The notes: generated by a model from the sequence alone, not told the origin. Positions 22,620-36,045 are shown, numbered from the stretch's first letter. The stretch: DNA of 64,000 bases from Enoplolaimus lenunculus (GCA_030248215.1 JASANG010001003.1:34000-97999); one strand, 5' to 3'. Numbers and translations are program-made.

Positions 22620-23034
22620 ATCGTGAAAATTATCCATCAAAGTTGGACGGAAAAATTTGAAACCGGATGAGAATTAAATCCAAAACGTTTCCAACTGTCC
22701 ACTCTGAGATGGATCCATAAAATTTTGACGGGGGTTGCGCGATATATTTAATAAGTGAAAAAATGCGAGCCAAGCAGAAAACCGTATTTTTGCATTTGTT
22801 TCAAGTAGTCAAACCGGCTTTGCGCAAAGCGCGCACGTTAGCGAATGAACAACAATCTGCATGCAAAGTTTATGTTCACCAAACAACCACGTTTGTGTTC
22901 TATAAACAAAAAAAGAAAATGTTGGAAAGTTACCTAAATTACGTATGTGGGCATTCCAGCTTTAATGCAGATAATTCAATTTATGATGAATTCAACCGAA
23001 ATTAAATTAGGCCGTTTGGACAGTTCACTTATAT

Positions 23035-23243
23035 GGCCCATGTATGGAACAGGGCCGGAACAGTAGTATAAGCATATTCCTAAGCCTAAGCCTAAGCGTA
23101 AAGCCTAAGCGTATAAGAATGATCATATTCCTAAGCCTAAGTATAAGCCTAAGCTTAAGCCAAGCAAAAAATAGTCTGAAGCTTAAGCTTACTCTTTTCA
23201 AGTCCCACAGAGAAACGTTCCGCCCCTGATCTTTACACGGGCC
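23035..23243. mobile_element. Family C MITE
   Basis: Ends GGCCCATGTATGGAACAGGG and CCTGATCTTTACACGGGCC. Downstream of the mosaic gene. The two ends come from the two end subtypes of the family. Confidence 0.85.
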
Positions 23244-23805
23244 GTCAAACGTGTACTTTATCATTTTATTTTTTATATTCAACTCGACAGTTTTTATACT
23301 GCGCCAATAAAAGCTCATACTATTGGAGAAAATATTGTTAGCGACATTTACGGCATAAAAATTGGTCAAAGTTGTCGATCGAAGTCTCGTTAATATGTGA
23401 CACGGAAAACTCTGTTCGTTTCCAGATCAAATTTGTGATTCCCAATGGCAACGGTTCATGATGTATAACTTCAACAAGAGTACGCAACTGGGTAGATTTT
23501 GTGTCAAGAATAAATGTACCCGGCACGCGATGCGTATATATTGCGCATAACCCTCTCCATTTGTGACTGGGTGAACCGTGAGAAAACAGAGAAAATTTCT
23601 TATAGAAAATATACGGTAATCCTGATCTTATACTTGATTTATGATTACTGGTCGCTTTTGGTTTTTAATTGTGTTCATGTATCTAGTCGACACCCTTAAA
23701 ATATATGAGGGTGGGGTACATTTTTTATATCGAGCATATATATTATGGAAAGTTGCACATTCTAGTCCAAAGAATTCATTGTTCTACTCTCCACCGGCAA
23801 CACTA

Positions 23806-23923
23806 CACTGCAAAAAATAGTGAGTCAAATTGACTCCCTCCGAAATAGGCTCCACGGGACTACACAAACTGAGTCAAATTCGACTCACATAGTCGCACAA
23901 TTTGATACCATTTTTGGCAGTAG
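23806..23923. mobile_element. Family A MITE, shortened
   Basis: Intact left end CACTGCAAAAAATAGTGAGT and a degraded right end ATACCATTTTTGGCAG. Confidence 0.75.
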
Positions 23924-24610
23924 CGCAGAACACGTATGGTATCCTTTTTCGGTATATCTGCCAATCTTGCGCTAGATTTGAGGGCAATACAACTGAAATA
24001 TTTTGACAACATAACCACTAGACTAAAGCTAAATCATACTTAAATCACGTATGAGTGAGTTAAATACTGTGGCCGAATACTATCAGAATAAAACTTATAA
24101 GTACATGGCGTGACATCAGGACCTGGTCATAGCATCGTTTTTGAGACTAGTCCTATAAAGGGCTGGGTGGACAATTTTTTACAAATATGCGCGCTATGAG
24201 GATGGCCCTAAATCCCATATAGAAAACCACACTTTCTACTCTAAGCCAACTTTGTCTTTGAAACCGACAGTTTCGTTTGAAGTTTTGATTTCTGTCAAAG
24301 GTTTTTAATAAAAATTTCTGTATTCCAAATTTAGCTGATGTTTTATGCTTAAAATCTGTACGAAGTTTGAACTTCAAGTCTTGACTAAGTGGCATCAATA
24401 AACTACAAACATGAATAATTAACCAGCCATAAATATAGGACAAATAAAAACTGGGTATAAAAGTGAGCACTGGCCGTTGGGAACGATTTCGTCCAATGTT
24501 GTTTCATTACCAAATATTTTCTTGAGTGTTTGTAAATTCAGCAAAACTTTTTAAAACAGCCATCCGCGTCATAAAACAACATTTTGAAAACGATATCGAA
24601 ACACAATTTG
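23924..24610. other. Intergenic, nothing recognised
   Basis: AT-rich stretch between the mosaic gene and POR with no convincing exon or repeat. Confidence 0.4.
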
Positions 24611-24621
24611 TAATGATTTCA

Positions 24622-25030
24622 CACAGGGGCGTACCGAGAGGAGGGGCCAACCGGCCGCGGCCCCTCCCCAATCGGAATCAGTTCGTGTGTCATAATTTAC
24701 ATTAGACACAAAAATTACGCATAGCTTCTTGCTCGCTTCGCTCGATAGGTTGTTAATTATTCAATTTCAAAAAATTTTGCTTTTGGCGCTGTTCAATGGA
24801 AAACTTCGTCTATTCCTAACATAACCAGCTCAAATCTAAAGATAACAAAATTGTACAAAGGTTCATAGTTACACAATTGCTTGATGGGGGTGGTTTCCGG
24901 TTTAGTGATTTTGACCAAGCAGTTCATGAATGCAGCAACATTTTGAGACTCTTACAGAGTGATTTAATACTGAAACAATGTATAGCTTCTCGCTCGCTTC
25001 GGTTGCGAATACTTCAAAACTCACCCTAAA
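24622..25030. repeat. Family H-like element with CTCGCTTCGCTC motifs
   Basis: Starts ACACAGGGGCGTACCGAGAG and has a GGCCGCGGCCCC palindrome, then two CTTCTCGCTCGCTTCG-type motifs. The reverse orientation is seen at 62620-63210, which ends CTCTCGGTACGCCC. Non-coding. It lies about 600 bp before the POR start. Confidence 0.65.
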
Positions 25031-25643
25031 TCCTGGCCACGAGATTTCCTACACTCTGTTTCATTTCTAAGACAAAAGTGTGCCAATAAAGACCCTACAC
25101 TGAAGTTCTCTACTAGAGTTAAAAGTTTATACCATCTTAGTATTAATGTCACTGGGATAAAAATACATAGCTAAGAATGCTGTTGGGTAAAGAATTACGT
25201 TGCGTTTTGTTTTTTGCAAGTATATAAAGGTGACAATTTGAGAAGACGCGACTACACGAGCGCAAGATCATTTTGAGGCCTTTTAAACCGAGTGTACTAT
25301 GTAACATTGCTTAAAGTTTCTTAACATGTCCTGTTCTAAACGTATAGAATCAACCACCGGGTACGCTGAATGACCTTTCTTTAGCATCTGCAATGAATGC
25401 ATCATGTGTAAACAAAGACTGATAAAGTACCCCTTCAAAATCAAAGACTGATGAAAGTATCTCGTCAAAATTACATTAACTAAAGCAGTAAGGGAAGGAA
25501 GAAATGAAAGGTCTTCGAGAATGGCATTTGTAGCATATGCACATAGCATGCCGGCATATTTCGATATACCTACAGTGCACAAAATGACATCGTTTCTGGT
25601 GTATTTGTTTGTAGCGATATTAACTTATGCATAGGCAAAGATA

Positions 25644-28600
25644 ATGGCGGACGACATTGTTGACGACTCTTCTGCTGGCTCCATTTTTGATATAGGCACC
25701 GTTGATATAGTGATAATTGTTATTGTGTTAGTCGGATTGTTATACTGGTACCTTAGAAAGAACAAATCAAATGATTCATCATACGATTTTGTGCCACTTC
25801 AAAGTCAAGGCCTGTTACGATCAGTATCAGAAACTGGATTTGTGACGAAAATGCAGCAGGCGGTGCGTGTATAGTATATATTTAAATTTCTTATTTATGT
25901 TCCAACTGAATATTGTGGTACGTTATCCAGCGATATAAAAACTCATATTAATTTATTTATGGTTTTGTATTTATCTGTAAGCGTATGTTCAATTTAAAAT
26001 TTAGGGCCGCAACGTTGTTGTGTTTTATGGATCTCAGACTGGTACAGCGGAGGATTTAGCGGGCCGTCTAGCGAAAGACGCAACTCGTTATGGTATGAAA
26101 GCAATTGCTCTTGATCCAGAAGACTGTGATATGGTAAACTTAGCTTCTTTATGTAGTTTCGCTTAAATATAAGTTATGACGACGTGTTTCAACAACCGAA
26201 CGAACAGAAGTACCAAAATGTAATTGACTTACCATACGTCTGTTTGTGCTATGTATTAAAAACGTAACGTTATTAGGTTGCGTTTATCGATTGGAGATTG
26301 TTTAACCATCGGAGAGACAAAATACGGAGCATCAAATTTGAAATATGCTGAAGTTTATTGTTTACTTTGACCTGGCTATGGTTCGATATAACGATTTTTT
26401 CCTGTGTGGTCTTGTAGGAAGAATTACCAAGATTGAACGAAATAGAAAATAATTTGGTTATATTGTGTATGGCAACGTATGGCGAAGGAGATCCAACAGA
26501 TAATGCACAAGAATTTTATGAATACCTACAGCGAGGAGAAAGTGAATTAACCGATATCAATTATGCGGTATGAACTTTAAGAGGATAGTTATCAGATTGA
26601 AGAAAAAAGATTGGGGAAGTATATTATATTTCGGTTGATTGGGTATTCGTTGGGTTGCGGCGGAGTGGGGGGCATCAACCGGGCGCCGCGGGTTCGCAAA
26701 CGGGGGAAAGTATCTGATTGGGAGGGGTTTGCGGAAGATTCAATAAAGCATCTGTTGCACTAGCCAGTGTTTAGTTACGCATACCACTGAATACATAGTC
26801 AAAACCAACCATATATATAATGAACACGGGTCAAATATATAAGACATACGATTGAGACGGAACGGTATATTCATTTATACTAATGATGTTTTGTCAAATA
26901 TGTAAAGAATGTAAAATTAACTTTGGAAGAGGTGAAATATTGGCTGGGGGGGGGGCTAGACCGAGGGAAAATTATAAGTGGGGGGCATTTATTAGGTGGG
27001 TGCCAACGTAGTGAACCGCCAGGTGGTACTTATTTTAAGTGGGTATAGATCGTTCATAGAAATAGTAGTAACAACTGCATACACTTTTACTACACTACAC
27101 GCTATCTTAGGTTTTCGGCTTGGGCAATAAAACGTACGAGCATTATAACGAAATGGGCAAATATTTCGACAAACGTTTGAAGGATCTTGGTGCAAACAGG
27201 GTGTTTACGCTGGGATTAGGAGACGATGATGGCAAGTAAGGACAATGTTCAGACTGCGCTTTTTTAAATAGCTTGTTACATTTGTGCCACACTGTCTGTT
27301 AATAATATGTGACGGTATGAATTTGGTATTGGATTTCATAACGCGTGTTTGGTAACACTATTAGTAGAAATGTCCAAGGTCGGTACCAGAGGGTGCCGGG
27401 GCCATGCGGTACCGTGGACGGAATCAGAAAAACATTTACCTATCTGCTCGAATTCTAAATGAAAAAGATTTAAAACGGCTTCACCACATCGCAACACATT
27501 TCTGCTGGGCAAACTTATTTTTAAACACTAAAACAACACTGCAGTACACAAGTTTTTAACTCATGCCTAGGCAAAATGTCGCGTCACGCGAAATCATAAC
27601 GCTACCGTACTCCGAGGTGCATGTTACGTAAAAAGTACATAAAATTTGAAGTTTAGTGTATTTTGCTGGGCCGGCTCCGTCCCTGTAAAAATCCTGGCCG
27701 CGGGACATCACTAATTTTTATTGTAGAATGAATTTACTATACTTTTGTCTGTTGGTGGTAAATCAAACTGAAATATATGGAACGAATTGTATAAATTAGT
27801 TTCGTAATATGTTTATGTTTATTGTTTTTTTATATTTTAGCCTTGAAGACGACTTTATGGTATGGAGAGAAGGATTTTGGCCTGCGGTTTGTGAACAATT
27901 TGACATTCAATCGATAGGCGAAGATATTAGGTAAAGAGGGTGCCGTATGCCATATTTCGCAATTGAATATTACCATGGTTAAGCAGATATTTCAGGAAAT
28001 TTGAATTGTCTTAATACTTTTTTATGGTTGACTTAAGGTATTTAATTAAGTTTAGGTATGCTTTGCTAGATACCATCTCTAGCGTTGTTGAAATTATTGG
28101 TTAATGTTAGTTTTAAAGTAAGTTATTAAATATTAAGTTTAATTTTTACTACAATAAATGTTTAATATTCATTCCAATGTGTTTTTCATTGAGAACACAT
28201 GGTCCGCGGAGAACTGTACATAACCATGCGGTTCTATTTTTTGGTTTCAGTATGCGCCAGTACACGTTAACCGTTCACGAAGATATTGACGAAGGAAAAG
28301 TGTTTGTTGGGGAAATTGCTCGCTTAAAATCATATCAAAATCAACGTCCGTGAGTTTTGTGTTGTTATTATTTATATTATTGTTTTAATGTTTTTGTTTT
28401 ATGTGTTTTGTTACGTAGTACGTAATTATGCATGTATACATTTATGTATTTCAATGGCATGGCTTTAGGGTGGCGCTGTAATTGTGGTGCGGCGCAGGAC
28501 GGCACAAAAATAAGAAACTTTTGCCCAAATGCCAAATATTGGTGGCTGATCTCCTGGCGAGTAGCCAGAGTGAGATTTCAAAGCATCCTTTGTAGGGATG

Positions 28601-31600
28601 TAACGATACAAAATTTTTGCCGGGCATTACACGTGCGTTGTGGTACAGTACCGTACGATGCCGGACGTCATCAGTAGTATAGATCCACCCTTATTTTAAG
28701 ATATTTCATGTTTGGTGTTAGTTTTGAAGAAAAGTGGAACTAGTATTTATTTATTTCAAGTAATTTAATTGTTTACTGTAATGTATATAAATATTACGTT
28801 GTTCAGGCCGTTTGATGTGAAAAATCCGTATTTATCGCCAGTTGAAGTAAATCAAGAGCTTCATACGGGCGGCGACCGCAGCTGCAAACATATCGAATTT
28901 AACATTTCTAACGCTAGAATGCGGTAAGTTGGCTCGGGTTTTGAGATGTTACGCATATCATTTAGTTTTTATGCGATGTTCACAATTTTGTCAATCATAG
29001 TCAGACGCTGCATTATTAAACGTTTATAACAGTACATCGATCTGAGCTCGTGCTCTGAAATGTGTGTGGCATCTATCACAAGGTTTAGTTGTAAGCTTGA
29101 TAACATAGGCGCCAGTGCTCACTTGAGTTAATCCACTTGTTTGTAGATGTTCAGATTAGCAGATGACACCGTTCGCATGTTTTGAACCTATCATGATTAA
29201 TTGGGGATAGGTATTACACATATTGGCCCATGTAAAGATCATGGGCGGAACGTTTTTCTGTGTGACTAGAAAATAGTAAGCTTAAGTTTTAGACTAATTT
29301 TTTGCTTGGCTTAGACATAGGCTTGGGCTTAGGAATTGCTGATTCTTACGCTTAGGCTTAGGCGTAGGAATAGGCTTATAATACTGTTCCGCCGCTGTTG
29401 TTTACATTGGCCCACATATTTGAGAATACCGCTGTTGATGTCATTTGCAAATTGATATATTATTAACATTATACTTTTGGCAAGTTTTTGGCACAGTTTC
29501 AGTTATTGTTATTGTCAATGGAGCAGTATTTTTGTCAATTTTGTTCTTAATTTCAGCTATGACGCTGGCGACCATTTGGGTGTGTATCCTACTAACGATT
29601 CTACGCTGGTTGCAAAGCTTGCTGAACTGCTTAATCTCGATCTCGGCATTACGTTTACGTTGACAAATGTTGATGGTAACTCTTGGATGAGCTAATCGAA
29701 TTTGAAAAAACTTTCGCTATCGCTAGTGATATAGCAGAAAACAAAATTTTCCACTAAAAGCTGGCATTTTGGTAGCCCAATGTCGAGTTGGCGGAGTGCT
29801 TTTTCGGAGGTACCCCCGGATTCAACCCGGGAGGATCTGTTGAGTGGGGTTGGCTTTTTAGATGCCCAGAGCTAAAAATCGGGGGTTAAAACTTTCGCAA
29901 TTTTTTGCATTTTTAGCAATACTTTGCTTAAGTTTCCTTTGTTAGAGGTTAGAGGTGATGCTACCAGAATGTCTTTTGTCTTTTTTATTTTGAAGTATAA
30001 TTTCAAGATAGAGGTTACTTATCGAGGGAGGGGGTGAACATGAGCTATTTTTTGAGTGGGGCCGGGATTTGACCAGCTAGAAAGGTATTGGTATTGACTG
30101 TGTCATTTTACGTACAATAAACGCTGATAGCAACTGTGATGTTCTATTTATTGTGTACAAATATTGCTTTGAATCAAAATGTGTGGTAACGCAAGTGAAA
30201 GCTGGTAATGTGTTGAGAATTCATAGCTGTATTTATATTTTAGAAGATAGCAGTAAAAAGCATCCATTCCCGTGTCCGACTACGTATCGTACCGCACTGC
30301 TGCATTATGTCGATATTTGTTCGCTTCCTCGGACAAACGTTCTCAAAGAGCTTGCCGAATATTGTAGTGACGAAAACGAGAAAGAACAGTTGCGGCTGAT
30401 GTCTTCGGCAACGGATGAAGGCAGAGTAAGTTGTATGTGTTGTAGATTGTAATAAGTAACATTTTAAGCGTCCTCAAAACAGCCCATGGTCCTCGTATTG
30501 TGTAATTTAGAGGTATTCATGTGATAGCGACCCCCTCTAATAATTACGAAAACATTTCTGACTATGTTTGACTTTGAACATTATTTTGCACTTTCCTTTC
30601 ATTATAACATAATTATGCAGTAATATTCGAGTATGCAAATATTTATTTATTTATTCAGTCATTTAATTTTTGTTTATTTCTTTAGAAAAAATACTCCGAA
30701 TTCATTGCGAAAGACCATCGGTCAATCATTGATGTGCTGTCAGATTTGTCGTCCTGTAAACCGGCACCCGATCATTTGGTTGAAATTTTGCCTCGACTTC
30801 AGCCTCGCTACTACTCGATATCTTCGTCACCGAAGGTAAACGTTTCTTGAGCAGCAATAGTTTGGCGAATATATTTTATTGTTTTTGAGTTTTTTACTGT
30901 TGTGAGAAACGTGTGAACTTTTGTTATTGCCATATATTTAGCCTGAATATGAGTTGAAAAGAATAGAAAATAAGAAATAAGTGCTGGTTTTCAAGCAAGG
31001 GTAATAACTCGCGTATAGGTAAACTGGTCATTGGTACTGTAGGTGATTTACTTAAGTGCTCGCTAACCAAGAATGTTTACTTTTCATTTTAGCATAAACC
31101 AGGATATGTATCGATTACTGCAGTGGTGCTACGCTACGAAACGCGGATTAATCGAATTGTCAAAGGTGTCGCAACCAACTTTTTGGCAGATAAAATACCT
31201 GCTGGTGAACAGTTTCCGTCGGTAAGCCTTCAAAAGAGATGCAGAGGATTTTGCTGCGGGATTCAGGCGTACTGTTTATGTATTTTGTTTTAAGTTGGAA
31301 ACGTACGTATTGCTTTCTGCTAAGGTAAGGTTGAGTTTGAATCGGATGTATGTTAGTTGTCGGTGACTAATTTAGCTTTGATAATGACGTTACCGTATTC
31401 TCAAATGTGTATAGCACCTGTCTCCAGTTTGTGATACGTCCGGTTACTTTCGAACAAGTGAATGCTGAGGCTCAAATTTCAGCACATTTTGCGCATAATG
31501 GTGTGCTCTACTCCTGTATCAATTTTGAGTTAAACCGCTCCAATAGTTAGTGAGTTTGAAAACCTATTACTAATTGATGATAGTTGCTACACACATTTGA

Positions 31601-34600
31601 GATTATAAACAATGACGCTAGACGAGACCAGTCTTGTGATTTAAGTTAAATTATTGTAAGATCTATATTACTTATCGGGAATCAATGTTGTATACTTTTT
31701 ATCTGAGAATATCCTCCCATGGTTTATTCGTTTATTTTTCTTGTAGGTGCCTATTTTTGTACGCAAATCAAACCTACGACTGCCACACCAGAGTCGAACA
31801 CCGGTGGTTATGATCGGTCCTGGTACTGGCCTAGCACCGTTCATTGGATTTATACAGGAAAGACAACGGCAAAAAGACGAAGGTAGAAAAACTTTGTTGA
31901 ATATCTCAATTCGCAGCTTTCTCAACTCTTTATTTCGCTTTCATGTTGCTGGCATCTCTTTTGCTTTCATAGAAATCAGGTGGATTGCGCAAAATGATAC
32001 TGTACAGCATGGCTATTGCACCGCTTCCTCGGAAATGATGGTAATTTTTGGGAGCTGGAGCACGCAATCTGCGGTGATTGGTATACTCCACCGCTAGATA
32101 GTATCTGATCCGAGTACGAAACCTGGTGGTAGGTGATATGCAGTCCGATATCGTAGCACGTCCTACGACCGGACTATAACGCAGGGTGGCAACGAGCGAA
32201 CGATTTTACCGATCCCCTAGCGATTTTGCCGAGTCCGAGTTCAAATTCGAACGAATCTTGACTTCGAAATTGCATTGATTTGGGCAAAAGGTGTTGTATA
32301 AACTTAAAACTGTTGTAGCCTTTTGACTGTTACCGAATTAACATGTCGATTCTTATTCCGAACCTTCAAATTTTGCCATCCGAAACCAAATTCGGACTTT
32401 TGTTGCCACTCTGCAATAACCATTGTGTAACTGATTTTCTGTTCCTAATAATATGACGGGAATGTAATATTTTTTCATTTTTTTTTAAAATTTGTGCTAT
32501 CTTAACGCTAAGTTATGTGAAACTTATTGTGCCCGAGTTGTAATAAATTTTAAAAGTGACATACGACGTCGCGAGAAGTACAAAACTCTAATTTTGAAAT
32601 GTGATACTCGGCGGTGTCCGGATTTACCAATTGAATGTTGCCACTAACTAATTATACATTTTGTGGAAAATTACATGTAGCTGAAGCAAGCTTCTGTATT
32701 CTCAAACGTGTGTAGCACTTATCATCAGTTGTTGATGGTAGGGTTTCCAAAGTTTTGGACTAGTGATTGTTGAGGATTGAAGTTCAGCACAGTTTTCGCA
32801 TTTGTTTGTGCCAATTTTGAAATTTGCAATCTTAACAGTTTGTCAGTTTGGCAAACTATTGTTAACCTGTGATCGATGCTATACCCATTTGAGAATATGT
32901 GCCCTGGTTGCTTGACGCCAGAAATGATGGTAATGTTTGGGAGCTGGAGCCGCGTAGCTATGATACGTTCTCCTACGCTAGATAGTAATGTGATCTGGTG
33001 CATCTATAGGATTGAAGTTTGTTTGATATTGATATTTGTTAATGTTCCCCCTGTGCGTTGTTTTGTATAGAACGAGCTTCCGAACGCAGTCAAAGTTGGA
33101 ATTAGAGTACTCTGACCAGTCGTAGTAGAACTACACATGTATATATTGAGCAAAGCTCGCTCTTGCTTACTTTTTAATCAGTATCGATTTTCGATGTTTA
33201 TAAACAATTAATTTAGATTGCGCGCACCCAGAAACCCTTTATTAACCCATAACTAGTAAAAACTTAAAAAGTTCTAATTTTGGCTCATTGAGCAAAGCGA
33301 AATTCCGAGCGAAACTCGGGCTTTCGCAAAGCGTATGTTTTGTACTCGGGGGTCGGAAAGTGGATGTCCGTACGAAAAGAATCTCAGGAACCGCTGAACC
33401 GATTTTAATCTCGCATAGGGGTTGTAAAATTTTAACCCGTTTATTAACTACAAGCTAATTTGCGTAATTGCTTAAGCCTAAAGTAAAACTGTTTAGTGTA
33501 TTTCTCAAATTATTAGGGTTACAAGCAGGGTGCAACCGGAATTCCGGTTCCGGTTCCGGCATTTTTTCACCTTCCGGTTCCGGTTCCGGTAAATTTTTAC
33601 CGGATTTAAAAATTCCGGTATTATAATATGGCCGTTTTATTAACTTTGCTAATTTTTAAGAATCTCTTTTGAAAGCCACTTGTACTCTGAATATAAGCCA
33701 TTGATGGTGGATTTCACTTCAGTCGATGATGAAAATCTAAAATACAACAAATAAAATAAATATCTATGTTCGACTAAGGTTATTTCACAAATAATAGAGC
33801 AAAAAATAAGATTAAAATGAAATTTTTGGTGAAATGCATTTTTCACTTTCCGGTTCCGGTTCCGGTAAAATTTTCAAATTCCGGTTCCGGTAAATTGTAG
33901 TTCCGGTTGCACCCTGGTTACAAGCAAACTAATCGTGGGGTTTTGGATGATTTCAATATCATTTCAGGCAAAGAACTCGGCTCTACCGTGTTATACTTCG
34001 GATGCCGGCATCGAAATGAAGATTTCATTTATCAACAACAGTTGGAAACGTGGCATTCCGATGGTGTTTTGAGCGAATTGAATGTTGCATTTTCACGCGA
34101 TCAAAGCGAAAAAGTTTACGTACAACATTTGGTCAAGCGAGACGGTGCTAAAATATGGCCACTCATTGAACAAGGAGGTCATATTTATGTTTGTGGGTGA
34201 GTAATTCGGGGGACACGTTCGATTTAGGGAGTGGGTTCAGGTTCGTGAGATAGGGGTTTGGGTAGTTTATTAGGATTGGGGTTGGTGTTTAAAATTTTTA
34301 ATGACGTTCGGTGCCATCGGGTGTCGACTGGCACCTTCCGAATCCGCTTGGCTGTACATACCAAATAAGCAGATATTTACGTGTTCCCATCCGGCAGCTA
34401 AGCTGGTCTCTATTTCAGAGTACAAAGTACCAGTAAGGTATGAAATTGAGTCATATACGTTATATTGGTTTCTTCTTAAGTTGATTTGTTTGAATTTTTC
34501 AAACATACATTACTGCATTATTTTTGTATGTTGTACTTTTATTGTTTATTTTTAGTGACGCACGTGGAATGGCACCGGACGTTCACAAAGCGATTATTTC

Positions 34601-34700
34601 GATTGTGGAATCATTTGGTGGTATGGATGAAGAAAAAGCGACCGCATTTGTCAAAAAGATGGAATCCCAAAAACGGTATCAAGCAGATGTGTGGAGTTAG
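25644..34700 (+). CDS. POR: NADPH-cytochrome P450 reductase, complete, 14 coding exons
   Basis: ER-membrane diflavin reductase that passes electrons from NADPH through FAD and FMN to cytochromes P450, heme oxygenase and squalene monooxygenase. Exons: 25644-25862, 26005-26133, 26418-26567, 27111-27235, 27841-27930, 28251-28349, 28807-28923, 29557-29675, 30244-30425, 30686-30835, 31093-31221, 31747-31882, 33968-34196, 34556-34700. All phases agree and give 672 residues (human form about 680). Residues about 20-40 form the membrane anchor ([16 protein letters not shown]). The FMN domain shows [36 protein letters not shown] and [13 protein letters not shown]. The FAD domain shows [14 protein letters not shown]. 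The NADPH domain shows [18 protein letters not shown] and HIYVCGDARGMA, and the chain ends in DVWS, the usual C-terminal tryptophan. The 2.1-kb intron before exon 13 holds family D, H and G repeats; other introns hold a family C copy and a hAT-like fragment. No coding lesion was seen. Confidence 0.97.
28495..28690. mobile_element. hAT-like MITE fragment in POR intron 6
   Basis: Contains TTGTAGGGATGTAACGATAC, typical of hAT-like short elements, preceded by AAATGCCAAATATTGGTGGC. About 87 bp matches 35953-36039 in the opposite direction with only one or two differences. The tail (GTACCGTACGATGCCGGACG) resembles the flank of the 30-bp minisatellite. Confidence 0.7.
29225..29413. mobile_element. 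Family C MITE in POR intron 7
   Basis: Ends GGCCCATGTAAAGATCATGG and GTTGTTTACATTGGCCC. About 190 bp, non-coding. Confidence 0.85.
31396..31606. mobile_element. Family D MITE in POR intron 11
   Basis: Ends TATTCTCAAATGTGTATAGC and GTTGCTACACACATTTGAGA are inverted repeats; ACCAGTTTGTGATAC-type motif next to the left end. Confidence 0.83.
32697..32899. mobile_element. Family D MITE in POR intron 12
   Basis: Ends TATTCTCAAACGTGTGTAGC and CTATACCCATTTGAGAATA; TCATCAGTTGTTGATGG inside the left end. Confidence 0.83.
33106..33490. mobile_element. Family H element in POR intron 12
   Basis: Starts CTGACCAGTCGTAGTAGAAC and contains GAGCAAAGCGAAATTCCGAG and CGGGGGTCGGAAAGTGGATG, the reverse of the right end of the 287-1090 element. 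Directly followed by a family G copy. Confidence 0.75.
33527..33916. mobile_element. Family G element in POR intron 12, 51 bp before exon 13
   Basis: Ends CAGGGTGCAACCGGAATTCC and TTCCGGTTGCACCCTG are inverted repeats, with TTCCGGTTCCGG repeats on both arms. The right half matches 1-137 almost perfectly. About 390 bp, non-coding. Confidence 0.87.
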
Positions 34701-34720
34701 TTGTGGTTGTAATAATGTGT

Positions 34721-34943
34721 ATTCTTCTCAATATATGGTGTAGCAACTATCATAGTTGGTGATAAATTCTTGTAACTTTCGAATTAGTAGTAACTGGAGA
34801 CCTTTGAAAGTTATTAAAGTTTTCGCGTTTGACATGTTCTACTTCACTTCTAATTTTGAGGTCTGTAGGTGCTGCGGTTTGCTTGTTTGAAAGCTTATTA
34901 TTAACTAACTAGCGACAGTATGCCACACACATTTGAGAATATA
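34721..34943. mobile_element. Family D MITE just after the POR stop
   Basis: CTCAATATATGGTGTAGC on the left and CCACACACATTTGAGAATAT on the right. It begins 21 bp after the stop codon and so may lie in the POR 3' UTR. Confidence 0.75.
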
Positions 34944-34956
34944 ATTCTTGGAAGTT

Positions 34957-35158
34957 TTATTCTCAAATTGTGTGTAGCACGTATCGTCAGTTAGTAATTG
35001 GTTTTCAACTGTGTAACACATTGCGGTAGTGTTTGTGGATCGCAAAACCAACGCAGAAGTAGGGCAAATCAATGGGCGAAAAATCATCCAGTTTTTAAAG
35101 TTTCACCATACAATCGATGGCATGTAGTAAGACCTATCACTAACTGGTAATAGGTGAT
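34957..35158. mobile_element. Family D MITE, right end lost
   Basis: Left end ATTCTCAAATTGTGTGTAGC; the right side keeps GACCTATCACTAACTGG but lacks the terminal CATTTGAGAATA. Only 14 bp from the previous copy. Confidence 0.7.
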
Positions 35159-35554
35159 GAAAGCCGATTTTTTTGCTGAGGAGAGCTGTGAAATTTGTTA
35201 TTTTAAAACGATTGGTAATTTTTGAAAGTTTGAAGTTGACGTCATTAATCGTAACCAGAATTTCGGTTGCGCCTTGACGATACGACGGTATATTGGCAAG
35301 GAACGTGGCCAATGAGTAATTTATACACATATGTATAATAATCGATCATACGGTCGTAGTATGTCGGATTGCGGCGATTGCCCAAATCAGTGTGGTCCAA
35401 ATGCAATACGACAATTGCCCAAACGAAAGGTACAATAAATTATGTTTCTATGGATTGACCACCGGATCTAGGATTTTTTTGGATTGGGTGAGTTTGTGGC
35501 AAGTTGTAGCCGTGGGTTGAAACGTGCGAAGTCTCTGCAACACTCACACAGGAT

Positions 35555-36045
35555 TAAGGATGTGCCGATTAATCGCGCATCGGCACGCGGCGGCGGTGAT
35601 AACAGGCACTTTTCATGAGTATCGGCGTCGGCATCGGCATTGCAAAAAATTGCCGATTCTTTGCCGATACTTTTTGCACATATAACAGTTAGTTAAAACG
35701 CTCTCAGTTTAATTTCTGGGCGCATATCTGTGTGTCTGGTCAGGAAGCCTGTTATCTCTTTTTCATGTGTGTTTGAAAAAATTAATTGAAACGAACTGCT
35801 CTTATAAACTTCTAATTATTTATGATGGTTAGGGTATACGACTTCATATGATGTAATGTAGTATGCTATATGTTTATTAAGCATAATATACTATAGTTGG
35901 AATCGGCATCGGCAAAATTTCAAAATGAGAAACGGCATCGGCAAAAATTTTGGTATCGGTACATCCCTACAAAGGATGCTTTGAAATCTCACTCTGACTA
36001 CTCGCCAGGAGATCAGCCACCAATATTTGGCATTTGGGCAATCGT
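35555..36045. mobile_element. hAT-like element with GCATCGGCA body
   Basis: AAGGATGTGCCGATTAATCG on the left and TATCGGTACATCCCTAC on the right are imperfect inverted ends, with GGCATCGGCA repeats inside both. The 35953-36039 part matches the fragment in POR intron 6. Confidence 0.65.

Noticed and set aside
23025-23369. 114-codon minus-strand frame rich in Leu and Arg, and a similar 123-codon frame at 63526-63897
   Set aside because: Both run through family C tracts, where TTAGGC hexamers code Leu/Arg-rich peptides; they are shadows of the repeat.
25283-25582. 99-codon open frame on the minus strand just upstream of POR
   Set aside because: No domain, no splice signals and no similarity I can recall; long for chance but not enough to call a gene.
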